A stretch of DNA of 64,000 nt from an uncultured Paracoccaceae bacterium. Its GTDB lineage: Bacteria > Pseudomonadota > Alphaproteobacteria > Rhodobacterales > Rhodobacteraceae. Below the pieces are notes generated by a model. It saw nothing but the letters and a program-made list of their open reading frames with translations, was not told the DNA's origin and made no database searches. The position numbers were made by a program, and so were the translations under genes. Below, in pieces: positions 18,812 through 27,840 of this stretch; position 1 is the first letter of the stretch; each line of letters begins with the position of its first letter. The stretch is taken from the NCBI GenBank assembly GCA_947503175.1, contig CANNCO010000003.1, forward strand, positions 131,501 through 195,500, read 5' to 3'.

Positions 18812-19611
18812 CACGAGGGCCCCATACCAGTGCGCTTCAAGCGCTTTGGATCGTCCTGATCCTCGGGTTTCTCTATATTCCAATCGTATCCGTTGTCTTG
18901 GCCTCCATGGCCAATACCCGCTATATGCGATTTCCCCACAAGGTCTGGTCGCTTGACGCATATCGCGACGCAATCGCATCTTTCACAACCTGGCAGATCC
19001 ATTCGATTTCGTTTTGGATTGCCCTCTTCGTTGTGATCCTGGCGGTAGTTTTGGGAACACTCGGGGCCGTTGCCTTTGCCCGATATGATTGGCGTGGGCG
19101 AGGCGTTTTTCAACGGCTTCTGGTGCTTCCGATCTTCTTTCCGCAGCCCGTTCTGGGTCTGGCGCTTCTGCTGTCGCTCAACGCCGTCGGCCTTGCGCCA
19201 AGCTGGAAAACGGCAATCTTTGCCCATCTCGTCTGGATCGTTCCGATTGTGACCCTTGTGATATCCATCCGTTTCTTCGGATACGATCCCGCCCAGGAAG
19301 AAGCCGCGCGCGATCTTGGCGCAAATCGGTGGCAGGTGATCAGAGAAGTGACGCTTCCTGCCCTTTGGCCGGGGATTTTTTCCGGGGCGCTTTTCGCTTT
19401 CCTTCTGTCATGGTCGAACCTGCCCTTGTCAATCTACACCTCCGGTCCGGACACGCCCTTGCCGGTGTGGCTCTTTTCAAGAACGGCCACGAACTACTCG
19501 CCTCTCGTCCCATCGGTGGCTGTTATCGGAACGCTGATCTCTGCCTTGTTGGTGCTCTCGCTGGCCTTGATTCTTCTGGCAGCAAAAAGAGTTCGGGCCC
19601 GCCGGCCCTGA
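18808..19611 (+). CDS. Polyamine-type ABC permease (PotC-like)
   Basis: A 267-residue permease with about six membrane spans and an EAA loop EAARDLGANRWQVIREVTLP similar to that of its PotB-like partner. The start overlaps the previous stop by 4 bases. It completes the PotDABC set. The next gene is 83 bases on and encodes a SnoaL-like protein, so an enzyme pair may be co-transcribed with the importer. Confidence 0.9.
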   Translation: MTRGPHTSALQALWIVLILGFLYIPIVSVVLASMANTRYMRFPHKVWSLDAYRDAIASFTTWQIHSISFWIALFVVILAVVLGTLGAVAFARYDWRGRGVFQRLLVLPIFFPQPVLGLALLLSLNAVGLAPSWKTAIFAHLVWIVPIVTLVISIRFFGYDPAQEEAARDLGANRWQVIREVTLPALWPGIFSGALFAFLLSWSNLPLSIYTSGPDTPLPVWLFSRTATNYSPLVPSVAVIGTLISALLVLSLALILLAAKRVRARRP

Positions 19612-19693
19612 TCACCAAAGCTGCCATGGCGGGAGCCCTTGAGGGCCGTGTCTTCCATGAATGAAGCCCCACAAACGGGGAGAAAGAGCGGAA

Positions 19694-20176
19694 ATGGCCC
19701 ACGCAAAGACCCTTCAAGACATCCTCGACAAGGCCGCGATCACTGATGTCATCCACGCCTATTGCTTTCACTTTGACCGGGCCGAGGCAGACGAAGTGCT
19801 GGCGCTTTTCACTTCTGATACCGTGGTAGACTATGGTCCGGATGTGCCCACAATGAACGGCTTGGATGAACTCACGCCGATGGTAACCCGCGGGCTTGCC
19901 AAGTTTTTTGCGGCAACAAGCCATCACATTTCAAACGTTTCGATTAATCTCACTGCGCCAGACGCAGCGGCCAGCGTTTCCTATGTCTATGCATGGCACC
20001 GGTATCAGGACGGACGCCCGACGAGCGAGTTATGGGGGCAGTATCACCACGAGTTTCGCCGTGTGTCTGAGGAATGGAAGATATCGCGGCTGGTTCTGTA
20101 CGCCGCTGGTACCGAAAACTTCCACCGCGATAAGATGCACCCGGTTGATCGGCGCGCGCCGTCTGCAGGCGCATGA
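19694..20176 (+). CDS. SnoaL-like/NTF2-fold protein, first of a tandem pair
   Basis: A 160-residue alpha+beta cone protein of the SnoaL_4 type. The start at 19694 follows GGAGAAAGAGCGG. Conserved stretches shared with the next gene are AITDV, a YC followed by FDR, LFTSD, YGPD, and SHHISNV. Family members act as isomerases, hydrolases or small subunits of ring-hydroxylating enzymes. No catalytic assignment is possible here. It lies downstream of potC in the same orientation and is probably in the same operon. Confidence 0.8.
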   Translation: MAHAKTLQDILDKAAITDVIHAYCFHFDRAEADEVLALFTSDTVVDYGPDVPTMNGLDELTPMVTRGLAKFFAATSHHISNVSINLTAPDAAASVSYVYAWHRYQDGRPTSELWGQYHHEFRRVSEEWKISRLVLYAAGTENFHRDKMHPVDRRAPSAGA

Positions 20177-20236
20177 AACGCGTGGCCCAGACGTTAGGCG
20201 CGATGAGCTTATTCATGGATTGGAGACCGTGCAGTA

Positions 20237-20728
20237 ATGGATCGTCTTGAAGAACTGGTTCAGCGTCAGGCGATTACGGATGTACTCACCGATTACTGTC
20301 GCTTGCTTGACCGGATGGAGCTCGCCGATCTTGCCCAATTGTTCACTAAGGATTGCGAGGTTGCCTATGGCCCCGACCCACGTTTGACATCAACGGGGCG
20401 CGCAGCACTTGAACGGTCACTGGCGCGGATGTGGCGCTGGAAGCGGACAGCCCACCATTTGTCAAACGTCAGGGTCTGGTTTGAAACCGATCTTCTGGCC
20501 ACAGCCGAAAGCGCCGTATTTGCCTGGCACGAAGCAGCCGATGGCAGCCATGCAGAGATGTTTGGACTCTACCATGACCGGTTTGTGAGGGACGAAGGCG
20601 TTTGGCGCATTGCCAGGCGGCGGATGGAAATGGCCGGTTCCGGCGGGGTCTTTCGCGTGCCTATTCCGCCCGCCCATCGGGCGCCACCGCCAAAGGACTG
20701 GACCGCGCCCGACGGGCTGGATGGCTGA
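20237..20728 (+). CDS. SnoaL-like/NTF2-fold protein, second of a tandem pair
   Basis: A 163-residue paralogue of the preceding protein, sharing AITDV, DYCRLLDR, LFTKD, YGPD and AHHLSNV at matching positions. The C-terminal tail is proline-rich (PAHRAPPPKD) and differs from the neighbour, as expected for subunits that have diverged after duplication. A heteromer is plausible. It ends just before a bidirectional terminator. Confidence 0.8.
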   Translation: MDRLEELVQRQAITDVLTDYCRLLDRMELADLAQLFTKDCEVAYGPDPRLTSTGRAALERSLARMWRWKRTAHHLSNVRVWFETDLLATAESAVFAWHEAADGSHAEMFGLYHDRFVRDEGVWRIARRRMEMAGSGGVFRVPIPPAHRAPPPKDWTAPDGLDG

Positions 20729-20782
20729 TCTTTTCGGCTGTTGGAGATGCGGCAGCACAGTTGCCATGGCCTGAAACGAAAT

Positions 20783-20805
20783 GGGGCGGTCATGGCGACC
20801 GCCCC
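20783..20805. terminator. Bidirectional terminator between convergent operons
   Basis: A perfect 9-bp stem (GGGGCGGTC and its complement) with a 5-base loop lies between the SnoaL gene and the TRAP binding-protein gene, which converge here. The minus-strand side is followed by a moderately U-rich ATTTCGTTTC, so it serves the TRAP operon best. Confidence 0.7.
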
Positions 20806-20828
20806 ACAGAACTCAGTTTGGCGTCTGA

Positions 20829-21821
20829 TCAGTTGGCGGCGATAAATGCCTCGAAACGATCTTTGAACGCGGCCGCTTCAGGCTGGTCGGTAAGGATCAC
20901 GTCCCAGCTTTTCTTGGCTTCTGCCATGAACGGGGCAAGATCGGGCTCAAGGATTTCGACACCCGCTTCAGCCGCCGTCACAAGACCCGCATCCGCAAGC
21001 GCGTCATGCGCCTCGATCCCAACCGCAATGGCCTCTGTGGCCGCTGTCTGGATCAGTTCCTGAACATCCGCCGGCAGACCGTCCCACCATGTTTTGGAAA
21101 GAACCATGACCGTGGTGGACTGGTGCGCCTTGGTCATCGTGTACGTGTTGACCGTTTCGTAAAAGCCATCGGCCACGATCGCATCGGGCGAAATCTCAAG
21201 CGCATCCACCACATTGTTCTGGATCGCCATGAAAAGTTCACCATACGACATTGGCGTGGGCTGCGTGCCCATGGCCTTGTAGGCTTCTACAAATCCCGGT
21301 GTTGGCAGCACGCGAATCTTCAGGCCCTGCATATCCTCGATTGTGGCAACTCTTGCCGGCGATTTGGTGGCAACCGAACGCTCGTAGATAGAGCCGAAGC
21401 CAAGGCCGTACATCCCGAAGTCATCTAGAAGATCGAGCATTTCGCGGCCCATGTCGCTTTGAAGCACTTCATAGGCCTGCTGCTTGTCCTCGAAGAGATA
21501 AGGCAAGGACAACACCCGGTATGCCGGGACGACCGTCTCAAGCGTCGAACCGCCCACGAAACCGCCCGTCAAGATGCCTGTCCGCATCGATTGAATTGCG
21601 CGGGTTTCGTTGCCCGCCTGACCGCAACACTGAATCTCAACGGCGATGTCGCCACCAGAGCGTTCTTCCACAAGGGATTTGAACTCGTTGAGGATGACCT
21701 GATAGGGGCTTTGATCACTCAGAACATGTGCCATGGTCATGGTATAGTCCTGCGCCTGCGCAGAGCCCGCGCCAACGGCCAAGGCCGCCGCTAGTCCGAA
21801 TGCACTCTGTCTCATCTTCAT
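20829..21821 (-). CDS. TRAP transporter substrate-binding protein (DctP family)
   Basis: A 330-residue periplasmic protein of the DctP/TAXI-unrelated TRAP class. The signal peptide runs to GAGSAQAQ. The mature protein has the DctP-style GLKIRVLPTPGFVEAYKAMG loop containing the conserved arginine that grips a substrate carboxylate (IRV). I take the ATG at 21821, with GGGAG 10 bases upstream, over a TTG at 21830. It is the third gene of a dctQ-dctM-dctP operon. The ligand is probably an organic acid or a zwitterionic compound. Confidence 0.9.
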   Translation of the reverse strand: MKMRQSAFGLAAALAVGAGSAQAQDYTMTMAHVLSDQSPYQVILNEFKSLVEERSGGDIAVEIQCCGQAGNETRAIQSMRTGILTGGFVGGSTLETVVPAYRVLSLPYLFEDKQQAYEVLQSDMGREMLDLLDDFGMYGLGFGSIYERSVATKSPARVATIEDMQGLKIRVLPTPGFVEAYKAMGTQPTPMSYGELFMAIQNNVVDALEISPDAIVADGFYETVNTYTMTKAHQSTTVMVLSKTWWDGLPADVQELIQTAATEAIAVGIEAHDALADAGLVTAAEAGVEILEPDLAPFMAEAKKSWDVILTDQPEAAAFKDRFEAFIAAN

Positions 21822-21848
21822 CTTACACAATCTCCCAATCTTTTTTGG

Positions 21849-23120
21849 TTAGCGGAGCAGGGCAAGCGAGATGCCCGGAACGTAGGTGATGATCATCAGG
21901 TTGGTGATGAGGACCATCAGGTACACCGCGAGCGGGCGCATCAATTGCTCCATAGTGATGCGCGCGATTCCACATGCGATGAATAAGTTCACCCCGACCG
22001 GCGGTGTGACCATGCCGACTGCAAGGTTGACAATCATGATCATCCCGAAATGAACCGGATCGATGCCATAGCTCACCGCGATCGGCGAAAGGATCGGCCC
22101 CAGGATGACAATTGCAGCAAAGGTTTCCATGAACATGCCCACGACCAGCAGGAAGATGTTCACGAGCAACAGGAAATAGATCGGGTTTTCGGTCACCGTG
22201 CTGAGCAGCATGCCAATCTGCTGAGGCGCCCGCAAAAGGTGCAGGGCAAAGGCGAACATCGCGGCAAAGGCGACAATGATCATGACCACTGACGATGTGA
22301 TCGCCGCACTTGCAAATATCCGCGGTAAATCCCTCACCGATAGTTCGCCATAGACGACCACACCCAGAAACAGGGCATAAAACACAGCCACCACCGCAGC
22401 TTCTGTCGCGGTAAAGATGCCACCGAAAATTCCACCAAGAATAATCACCGGCATGAACAGGGAAAGCGACGCCCGCCAAAAGGCAATGCCAACGTCGCGC
22501 ATCCATAGCCCCGGCTGAAAACGCTGGCGCTCTCCATAACCCATGATCCACGCCACAAGGATTGCCGTTGTCATCAGCGAAACGCCGATCATCAGACCCG
22601 GCAGAAACCCGGCAATGAACAGATCCGTGATCGAAATGCCGGTGATCACGCCGTAGATGACCATGGCGACAGATGGCGGGATGATCACCCCAAGCTCTCC
22701 GGAAGAAGCCGTCGTCGCCGCGCTGAACGGGCGGGGGTATTTCTGCTTTTCCATCTCGGGGATCAGCATCGAACCAATGGCCGCGGCCGTCGCGGCAGAC
22801 GATCCCGAAATCGTCGCAAATAGCATAGATGTCATGACCACGGCGGCTGCAAGCCCGCCGCGAACCCAGCTCACCAGCGCTTTGGCAAGTTCCACAAGCC
22901 GCCGGGCAATCCCGCCATGCTGCATCAAACGGCCGGCCAAAACATAGAGTGGCAGCGCCATCAGCGCAAAACTGTCGAGCGACTCGAAAACCACCTGGGG
23001 GACGGCGATGAATGGAATGTTCTTGGTCACCAGCGTCGGTATTGCTGCCAGACCAAGCGCCATTGCAATTGGGACACTTGCAAGAAAGAGGACAAGAAGA
23101 ACAACGACCAGAAGGATCAT
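21849..23120 (-). CDS. TRAP transporter large permease (DctM)
   Basis: A 423-residue integral membrane protein with about 12 hydrophobic segments, the ion-coupled channel subunit of the importer. Typical DctM features include GELGVIIPPSVAMVIYG and a second-half repeat GMVTPPVGVNLF. The ATG at 23120 lies one base after the dctQ stop, indicating coupling. It works with the DctQ and DctP subunits encoded on either side. Confidence 0.93.
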   Translation of the reverse strand: MILLVVVLLVLFLASVPIAMALGLAAIPTLVTKNIPFIAVPQVVFESLDSFALMALPLYVLAGRLMQHGGIARRLVELAKALVSWVRGGLAAAVVMTSMLFATISGSSAATAAAIGSMLIPEMEKQKYPRPFSAATTASSGELGVIIPPSVAMVIYGVITGISITDLFIAGFLPGLMIGVSLMTTAILVAWIMGYGERQRFQPGLWMRDVGIAFWRASLSLFMPVIILGGIFGGIFTATEAAVVAVFYALFLGVVVYGELSVRDLPRIFASAAITSSVVMIIVAFAAMFAFALHLLRAPQQIGMLLSTVTENPIYFLLLVNIFLLVVGMFMETFAAIVILGPILSPIAVSYGIDPVHFGMIMIVNLAVGMVTPPVGVNLFIACGIARITMEQLMRPLAVYLMVLITNLMIITYVPGISLALLR

Positions 23121-23121
23121 G

Positions 23122-23655
23122 TCAGTCGTCCGGCGCGAAATCGGACGCAAACCGGATATCGCGTCCTTCTATGATGGTTTCCGCAATAAGCGCCAGTGAG
23201 TTGAGGATCATCAGCACCATCCCCACGGGCATCGCCCAATAGACCTTTTCTTTTGAAATCCCCAGAACCGGACTGGTTTCTGACCGCCCCAACTCGAGAA
23301 AGTTAAGTCCGACGAAAAAGAGGAGCCCGAAAAACGCGATGCACAGGATCATCACCGCGTATCGTATCGGGACACCGGTCTTGGCCGGCAACTTTCGAAC
23401 GCCGAACTCCAGTGCGATCATACGCGCGTGGCGCACACCGACCGCCGCCCCAAGAAAAACCATCCAGATCAACGTGTACCGGGCAAGTTCTTCGGTCCAG
23501 GGTGCAGAGATATTGATGTCTAAAGCGGTAAGAACAAAGCGCACCATTACCTGCATCATGACCGCAATGGCCACCACTGCCAGCAACGCGGCGACAATTG
23601 CCGTCACCAACACATTCAGCTTGTCAATGACGTCCACATACAGACGCAACGGCAA
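23122..23655 (-). CDS. TRAP transporter small permease (DctQ)
   Basis: A 177-residue four-helix membrane protein. The segment APWTEELARYTLIWMVFLGAA, reported here only by its WTEELAR core, is the DctQ hallmark. The frame opens with a TTG at 23655 preceded by GGGGATGAAG; a GTG at 23637 is an alternative start. It is the first gene of the TRAP operon and sits about 75 bp downstream of an operator-like sequence. Confidence 0.87.
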   Translation of the reverse strand: MPLRLYVDVIDKLNVLVTAIVAALLAVVAIAVMMQVMVRFVLTALDINISAPWTEELARYTLIWMVFLGAAVGVRHARMIALEFGVRKLPAKTGVPIRYAVMILCIAFFGLLFFVGLNFLELGRSETSPVLGISKEKVYWAMPVGMVLMILNSLALIAETIIEGRDIRFASDFAPDD

Positions 23656-23729
23656 TTCTTCATCCCCACGAACTCGAAGTGCGCAATGAAAAGCCTGCGC
23701 TGAAAGTATGAGTGTAAGGCAGCTGGAAC

Positions 23730-23765
23730 TGTGCGCAAGACAAATTTATGTACGCATTGCGCACA
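23730..23765 (+). promoter_or_regulatory. Candidate operator upstream of the TRAP operon, site iv
   Basis: TGTGCGC begins at 23730 and TGTACGCATTGCGCAC begins exactly 19 bp later, at 23749; the second matches site i at 14 of 16 positions. The whole element is also an inverted repeat (TGTGCGCA to TGCGCACA). It lies 75-110 bp upstream of dctQ. Either the IclR protein or the XRE-cupin regulator encoded further upstream could use it. The surrounding gap, 23656-24058, holds no credible gene. Confidence 0.55.
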
Positions 23766-23952
23766 AACTTTGGTGTCAGGAACATCGGCGATGCCGTCCA
23801 TAAAAATTCGCGTCACACCGAAAGAACAGCGATGTGTTTCACCCTGAAGACATTGCTCACAGATCCGTTTTTGGCCGCACTTTGTGATCGATTACACGGT
23901 ATCGTGTCACCCAAGGGTCTGATTGGACCACCTTGCCTTTAACAGCACGGGG

Positions 23953-24015
23953 CTTTCCGGCCCGGCGCACCAGCACCTCGATCCTTCAACGGCACAGATC
24001 CCAGTGGCCGGAAAG
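23953..24015. repeat. 10-bp inverted repeat with a long spacer
   Basis: CTTTCCGGCC at 23953 and its exact complement at 24006 are separated by 43 bases, just past the 3' end of the XRE-cupin gene. It could form a long hairpin or be a remnant of element ends. There is no U-tract. Function unknown. Confidence 0.4.
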
Positions 24016-24058
24016 GACTGACGCAAGGGGCCCAATACCGTTCTAGGCCGTCGATTGC

Positions 24059-24667
24059 TCAGGAAGAACTACTCTGCCGTTGTGAGAAAATGTCATGAGT
24101 GCCCGTCCACAGGATCCTGGCAGAGATCTTGCCCGGATTTCCCCAGCCGTGGGACCGTTCTGACGCATAATGCACGCTGTCGCCCTCAATCAGGTCGAGC
24201 CGTTCATTCTCAAGCCACAATTGCATCTTGCCCGACAAGATAAAGACATGCTCCTCGCCGGCGTGAATGACGCGTTCGGAATGATACCCCGGCGCAACGG
24301 TCAGTACATAGCTTGAAAGCTCCGCGCCCGGAAACTGGGCACTCACGCGTTCGTATCCAATCTGGTCCGATCCAAGATAGAACCTCGGCCGCGTGGCCGC
24401 GTGCGTTACACAGTCCACGGGCTGCGGCCGGGCCACAAACTGATCCAGTCCGGTCCCCAATGCCCGCGCAATTCGATCCAGTGTCGTCAAAGTCGGCACG
24501 GCCTTGTCACGCTCGATCAGGCTGAGATACCCCGTCGAGATTTCGGCGGCATCCGCCACCGCCTGAAGTGTCATTTGCGCCTTCTGGCGTCGGGCCCGGA
24601 TCCTGTGGCCCATCTGCGGCGCAACAGGTGTCGCAACTGTTTGATCATCGGGGTCTTGCATCGTCAT
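24059..24667 (-). CDS. XRE-family HTH regulator with C-terminal cupin domain
   Basis: A 202-residue regulator starting at the ATG at 24667. Residues about 20-75 form an HTH_3 domain (RIRARRQKAQMTLQAVADAA, then STGYLSLIERDKAVPTL). Residues about 100-195 form a small cupin barrel (GEEHVFILSG, EGDSVHYASERSHGWGN). Such proteins often control amine, amino-acid or polyamine catabolism (PuuR-like), binding the inducer in the cupin. It lies between the TRAP operon and the M24 peptidase gene, all on the minus strand, and probably regulates one or both. Confidence 0.88.
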   Translation of the reverse strand: MTMQDPDDQTVATPVAPQMGHRIRARRQKAQMTLQAVADAAEISTGYLSLIERDKAVPTLTTLDRIARALGTGLDQFVARPQPVDCVTHAATRPRFYLGSDQIGYERVSAQFPGAELSSYVLTVAPGYHSERVIHAGEEHVFILSGKMQLWLENERLDLIEGDSVHYASERSHGWGNPGKISARILWTGTHDIFSQRQSSSS

Positions 24668-24728
24668 GCACGCCGTATGGCCGGAATTGTTCCGGCACAC
24701 CAGTTTCGAGTGATCCGGGCCGCGGTGG

Positions 24729-25877
24729 TCATTCGATGACAATCAAGTCTTGAAACCCGCCCGTCAGCGCCTCTCCTCCGCCTGGGCGTGCAACGATGCA
24801 GTCCTCGACCCGGGCACTGACGTCACCGTCCTGAAAGATCGAAGGTTCGATCGTAAAGATCATGCCTTCCTGCACCAGCGTCTCATCTCCTTTCGTCAGG
24901 AAAGGCGGTTCATGCACGTCCCATCCGATCGCATGGCCAAGCCGGTGTCGAAAGGCATGGCCATAGCCCGCATCGACCAGCACGTCGCGGGCTGCTTTGT
25001 CCACCGCCTCACATGTGGCCGCGCCCGCTTTCAGCGCGGCGATGCCGGCCGCCTGGCTTTCCATGATCAGACGATGCACCTTGAGCTGCTCTTTCGAAGG
25101 CGCACCCATGCAAGCCGTACGACCAAAGTCATAGCACATCCCGTCCAGCACAGCACCGAAGTCAAACAGCACACTGGTCGGCGGCTCGAGCTTGCGCGGC
25201 CAGGATTTAAGCTTGTCGCCGAACTCCAGCGTGATGTTCGGTCCGGTGTTGTACATAGAAGTCGTGAATGACGGTCCGAGCGAACCGTGGGCCTTCATCT
25301 GGTGGTCAAGCTCGGACAAAACATCAAGCTCGGTCATCCCGATTTTCATCTGCTTCACGGTTGCGGCAAAGGCGGCTTCGGTGATCCGGCCCGCGTCGCG
25401 CAGCTTCTCGATCTCATCGGCGTCCTTGACCACGCGAAGCGCGCGCAACAAGCCGGTACCAGACACAAAGGTCACCCCGGGCCGCAGTCTTTGCAGTTCG
25501 ATCAGCGTCTCGGCCTCGGCATCATCGCTGACCGCAATCTTCGGCGTATCGCCGACGGCCATCTCGCCCAAAATGCCAGAGACAAGTGCCACCGGATCGT
25601 CCCAGTCGCCCAGAACCCGCACGTCAAAGGCATCAAGCCCGCCGGTCGCGCCGAACTCGGCCGTCATACGCGGTACGGTCAGGATCGGGTCACGGCCCGG
25701 CGCGATCCAGGCTCCTTCCAGCCACATGCCGGGATGCAGGTTGCGGCCATAGTTGGGGATATCACGATGGATACCGGTCAGGTAATCAAGGTCCGTCCCC
25801 ATCGGGAAAAAGACCAGGTCGGCTTGATCGTTCAGGCTCTCCTGAAAACGGGTCAGGCGGTCTGTGTAGCTGGCCAT
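24729..25877 (-). CDS. M24-family metallohydrolase (Xaa-Pro peptidase/creatinase-like)
   Basis: A 382-residue pita-bread enzyme. Metal ligands are in place: LFDFGAVLDG and YDFGR (two Asp), GHAIGWDVHEPP (His), IFTIEPSI (Glu) and ARVEDCIV (Glu). The ATG at 25877 follows AAGGAG and overlaps the end of the Dpp ATPase gene by 25 bases, tying it to the peptide importer. It may cleave an imported proline-like dipeptide. Non-peptidase M24 enzymes (creatinase, ectoine hydrolase) share the motifs, so the substrate is uncertain. Confidence 0.88.
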   Translation of the reverse strand: MASYTDRLTRFQESLNDQADLVFFPMGTDLDYLTGIHRDIPNYGRNLHPGMWLEGAWIAPGRDPILTVPRMTAEFGATGGLDAFDVRVLGDWDDPVALVSGILGEMAVGDTPKIAVSDDAEAETLIELQRLRPGVTFVSGTGLLRALRVVKDADEIEKLRDAGRITEAAFAATVKQMKIGMTELDVLSELDHQMKAHGSLGPSFTTSMYNTGPNITLEFGDKLKSWPRKLEPPTSVLFDFGAVLDGMCYDFGRTACMGAPSKEQLKVHRLIMESQAAGIAALKAGAATCEAVDKAARDVLVDAGYGHAFRHRLGHAIGWDVHEPPFLTKGDETLVQEGMIFTIEPSIFQDGDVSARVEDCIVARPGGGEALTGGFQDLIVIE

Positions 25878-26866
25878 GATGAGGGCTCCTTTTGACTGGC
25901 TATATCTTCGGCGAAATGACAGGCGACCTCGCGCCCCATGACCTTGCGGTTCTCGGGGCGTTCTGCGCGGCAGCGGTCGCGGGCGAACGGGCATCGCGGA
26001 TGAAAGTGGCATCCCGGCGGCGGGTCTATCGGTGAGGGAATGTCACCAGCAATCGGCGCGTAGACAACGTGGCGGCGGTCAAGTCGTGGAACACCCGCGA
26101 TAAGGGCGCGGGTATAAGGGTGGAGCGGTTGGTCAAACACAACCTCAGCCGGACCCATTTCGACCACGCGGCCCAGATACATCACCAGAATCGTATCGGC
26201 GATGTGTTCGACCACGCCAAGGTCATGGGAAATGAACACGTAAGTCAGGCCAAGCTCGTCGCGCAGGTCCATGAACAAGTTGATGATCTGCGCTTGTACC
26301 GAGACATCCAGCGCGCTGACCGCTTCGTCGGCCACAAGGATCTCGGGCTCGACCGCAAGGGCGCGGGCGATCCCGATCCGTTGGCGCTGACCGCCCGAAA
26401 ACTGGTGGGCAAACCGGTCGCGTACGGAAGGGTCGATGCCGCATCGCTGCATCAGGCGTTCGATGTAATTCTCAAGCTCTGCTGGCGCGACGACCCGGTG
26501 GACGCGCGGCGCCTCGCCCACCAGATCGCGCACGCGCTTGCGCGGATTGAGCGACGAGAACGGATCCTGAAAAATCATCTGCATCGGCAAGGCAGCCGCA
26601 CCGTCGCCCGTGTTCAAGATAATCTCACCTGCGCTGGGCGGCAGAAGCCCCGCGATCATACGGCCAAGGGTGGACTTGCCGCAGCCGGATTCCCCGACGA
26701 TCCCAAGCACCTTCCCGCGTTCCAGCTCAAACGAGACATCATCAACCGCGGTCACGATGGGCCGTGGCCGGATCAGGCCCAGCCGGGCAAGCACGCGCGT
26801 CACCAGATCACCGCCTTCGCCGAACCGCCGCGTGGCGTGGCGCACTGTCAGGATCGGTTCGCTCAT
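25853..26866 (-). CDS. Dipeptide/oligopeptide-type ABC ATPase (DppF/OppF family)
   Basis: A 337-residue ATPase with Walker A GESGCGKST, Q-loop FQDPFSSLNPR, signature FSGGQRQR, Walker B ILVADEAVSALD and switch ISHD. The C-terminus has the cysteine-containing GCHFHPRCPFARDRC that is characteristic of oligopeptide ATPases. The start at 26866 overlaps the companion ATPase stop by 4 bases. It forms a heterodimeric engine with that protein. Confidence 0.92.
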   Translation of the reverse strand: MSEPILTVRHATRRFGEGGDLVTRVLARLGLIRPRPIVTAVDDVSFELERGKVLGIVGESGCGKSTLGRMIAGLLPPSAGEIILNTGDGAAALPMQMIFQDPFSSLNPRKRVRDLVGEAPRVHRVVAPAELENYIERLMQRCGIDPSVRDRFAHQFSGGQRQRIGIARALAVEPEILVADEAVSALDVSVQAQIINLFMDLRDELGLTYVFISHDLGVVEHIADTILVMYLGRVVEMGPAEVVFDQPLHPYTRALIAGVPRLDRRHVVYAPIAGDIPSPIDPPPGCHFHPRCPFARDRCRAERPENRKVMGREVACHFAEDIASQKEPSSWPATQTA

Positions 26867-27840
26867 GCGCTTACCTCGGTCAGTGGATGGCAACACCTGA
26901 CAAGACGTGTGCCAAGCGACCGCATCTCTTGCGGCGCCGCGCAGGCGTCCGTCGCAAAACTGCAGCGCGGCCGAAAGGTGCAACCTTCGGGAATATCGGT
27001 CAGCGCGGGCATGCGTCCGGGGATCTGGCGCAAACGGCTTCCTCGCTGCTCGCGGGTTGGTACGCTGTCGATCAATCCGCGGGTATAGGGATGGGCCGGC
27101 GTATCCAGAAGCTCGTCAATGGTGCCATCTTCAACGATCCGGCCCGCATACATCACAAGGATCCGGTCCGCGATCCCGGCGACCACGGCCAGATCGTGGG
27201 TGATCCAGATCAGCGCCGTTCCACGTTCGCGGCAAAGCCGTTGCACAAGAGCCAGAATTTGCCCCTGGATCGTGACGTCCAGTGCAGTCGTTGGTTCGTC
27301 CATGATCACCAGATCGGGCTCGTGCAGCAGCGCGATGGCCACCGCCACGCGCTGGCGCATGCCCCCCGATAGTTGATGAGGAAACGCATCCAGCCGTTCT
27401 TCCGGGGCGGGGATGCCCACCTCTTCCAAAGCGGCGATGCTGCGGGCCCGCGCCTCACGCTCGCTTAATCGGGCATGGGCCCGCAACGCATCGCCCATTT
27501 GCAGGCTGATCTTCAGAACCGGGTTCAGCGTCATCATCGGATCTTGAAAGACCATGGCAATCTTCGCCCCCCGCAATTGGCGCATCGCCGCAGGGGTCAG
27601 CCCCGTGATCTCTTGCCCATGCAGGCGGATCGAGCCGGACATGACCTGCCCCGGTGGGCTGAGCAGGCCGTTGATGGAGAACCCGGTAATCGACTTGCCC
27701 GAGCCGGACTCGCCGACAAGCCCAAGGATCTCCCCACGCCGCACGTCAAACGAAATGTCGCGCAGCGCACGCACTTCTCCGATGGGCAAGAGAAAGGATG
27801 TGTTGAGGTTTTTCACCTCCAAGACGGGCGGTGCGGTCAT
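26863..27840 (-). CDS. Dipeptide/oligopeptide-type ABC ATPase (DppD/OppD family)
   Basis: A 325-residue ATPase with Walker [10 protein letters not shown]-loop [14 protein letters not shown], signature LSGGMRQR, Walker [13 protein letters not shown] and switch ITHD. The C-terminal oligopeptide-type cysteine region is [15 protein letters not shown]. It is coupled by 4-base overlaps to the DppC-like permease before it and the DppF-like ATPase after it, so all five transporter genes form one operon. Confidence 0.92.
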   Translation of the reverse strand: MTAPPVLEVKNLNTSFLLPIGEVRALRDISFDVRRGEILGLVGESGSGKSITGFSINGLLSPPGQVMSGSIRLHGQEITGLTPAAMRQLRGAKIAMVFQDPMMTLNPVLKISLQMGDALRAHARLSEREARARSIAALEEVGIPAPEERLDAFPHQLSGGMRQRVAVAIALLHEPDLVIMDEPTTALDVTIQGQILALVQRLCRERGTALIWITHDLAVVAGIADRILVMYAGRIVEDGTIDELLDTPAHPYTRGLIDSVPTREQRGSRLRQIPGRMPALTDIPEGCTFRPRCSFATDACAAPQEMRSLGTRLVRCCHPLTEVSA

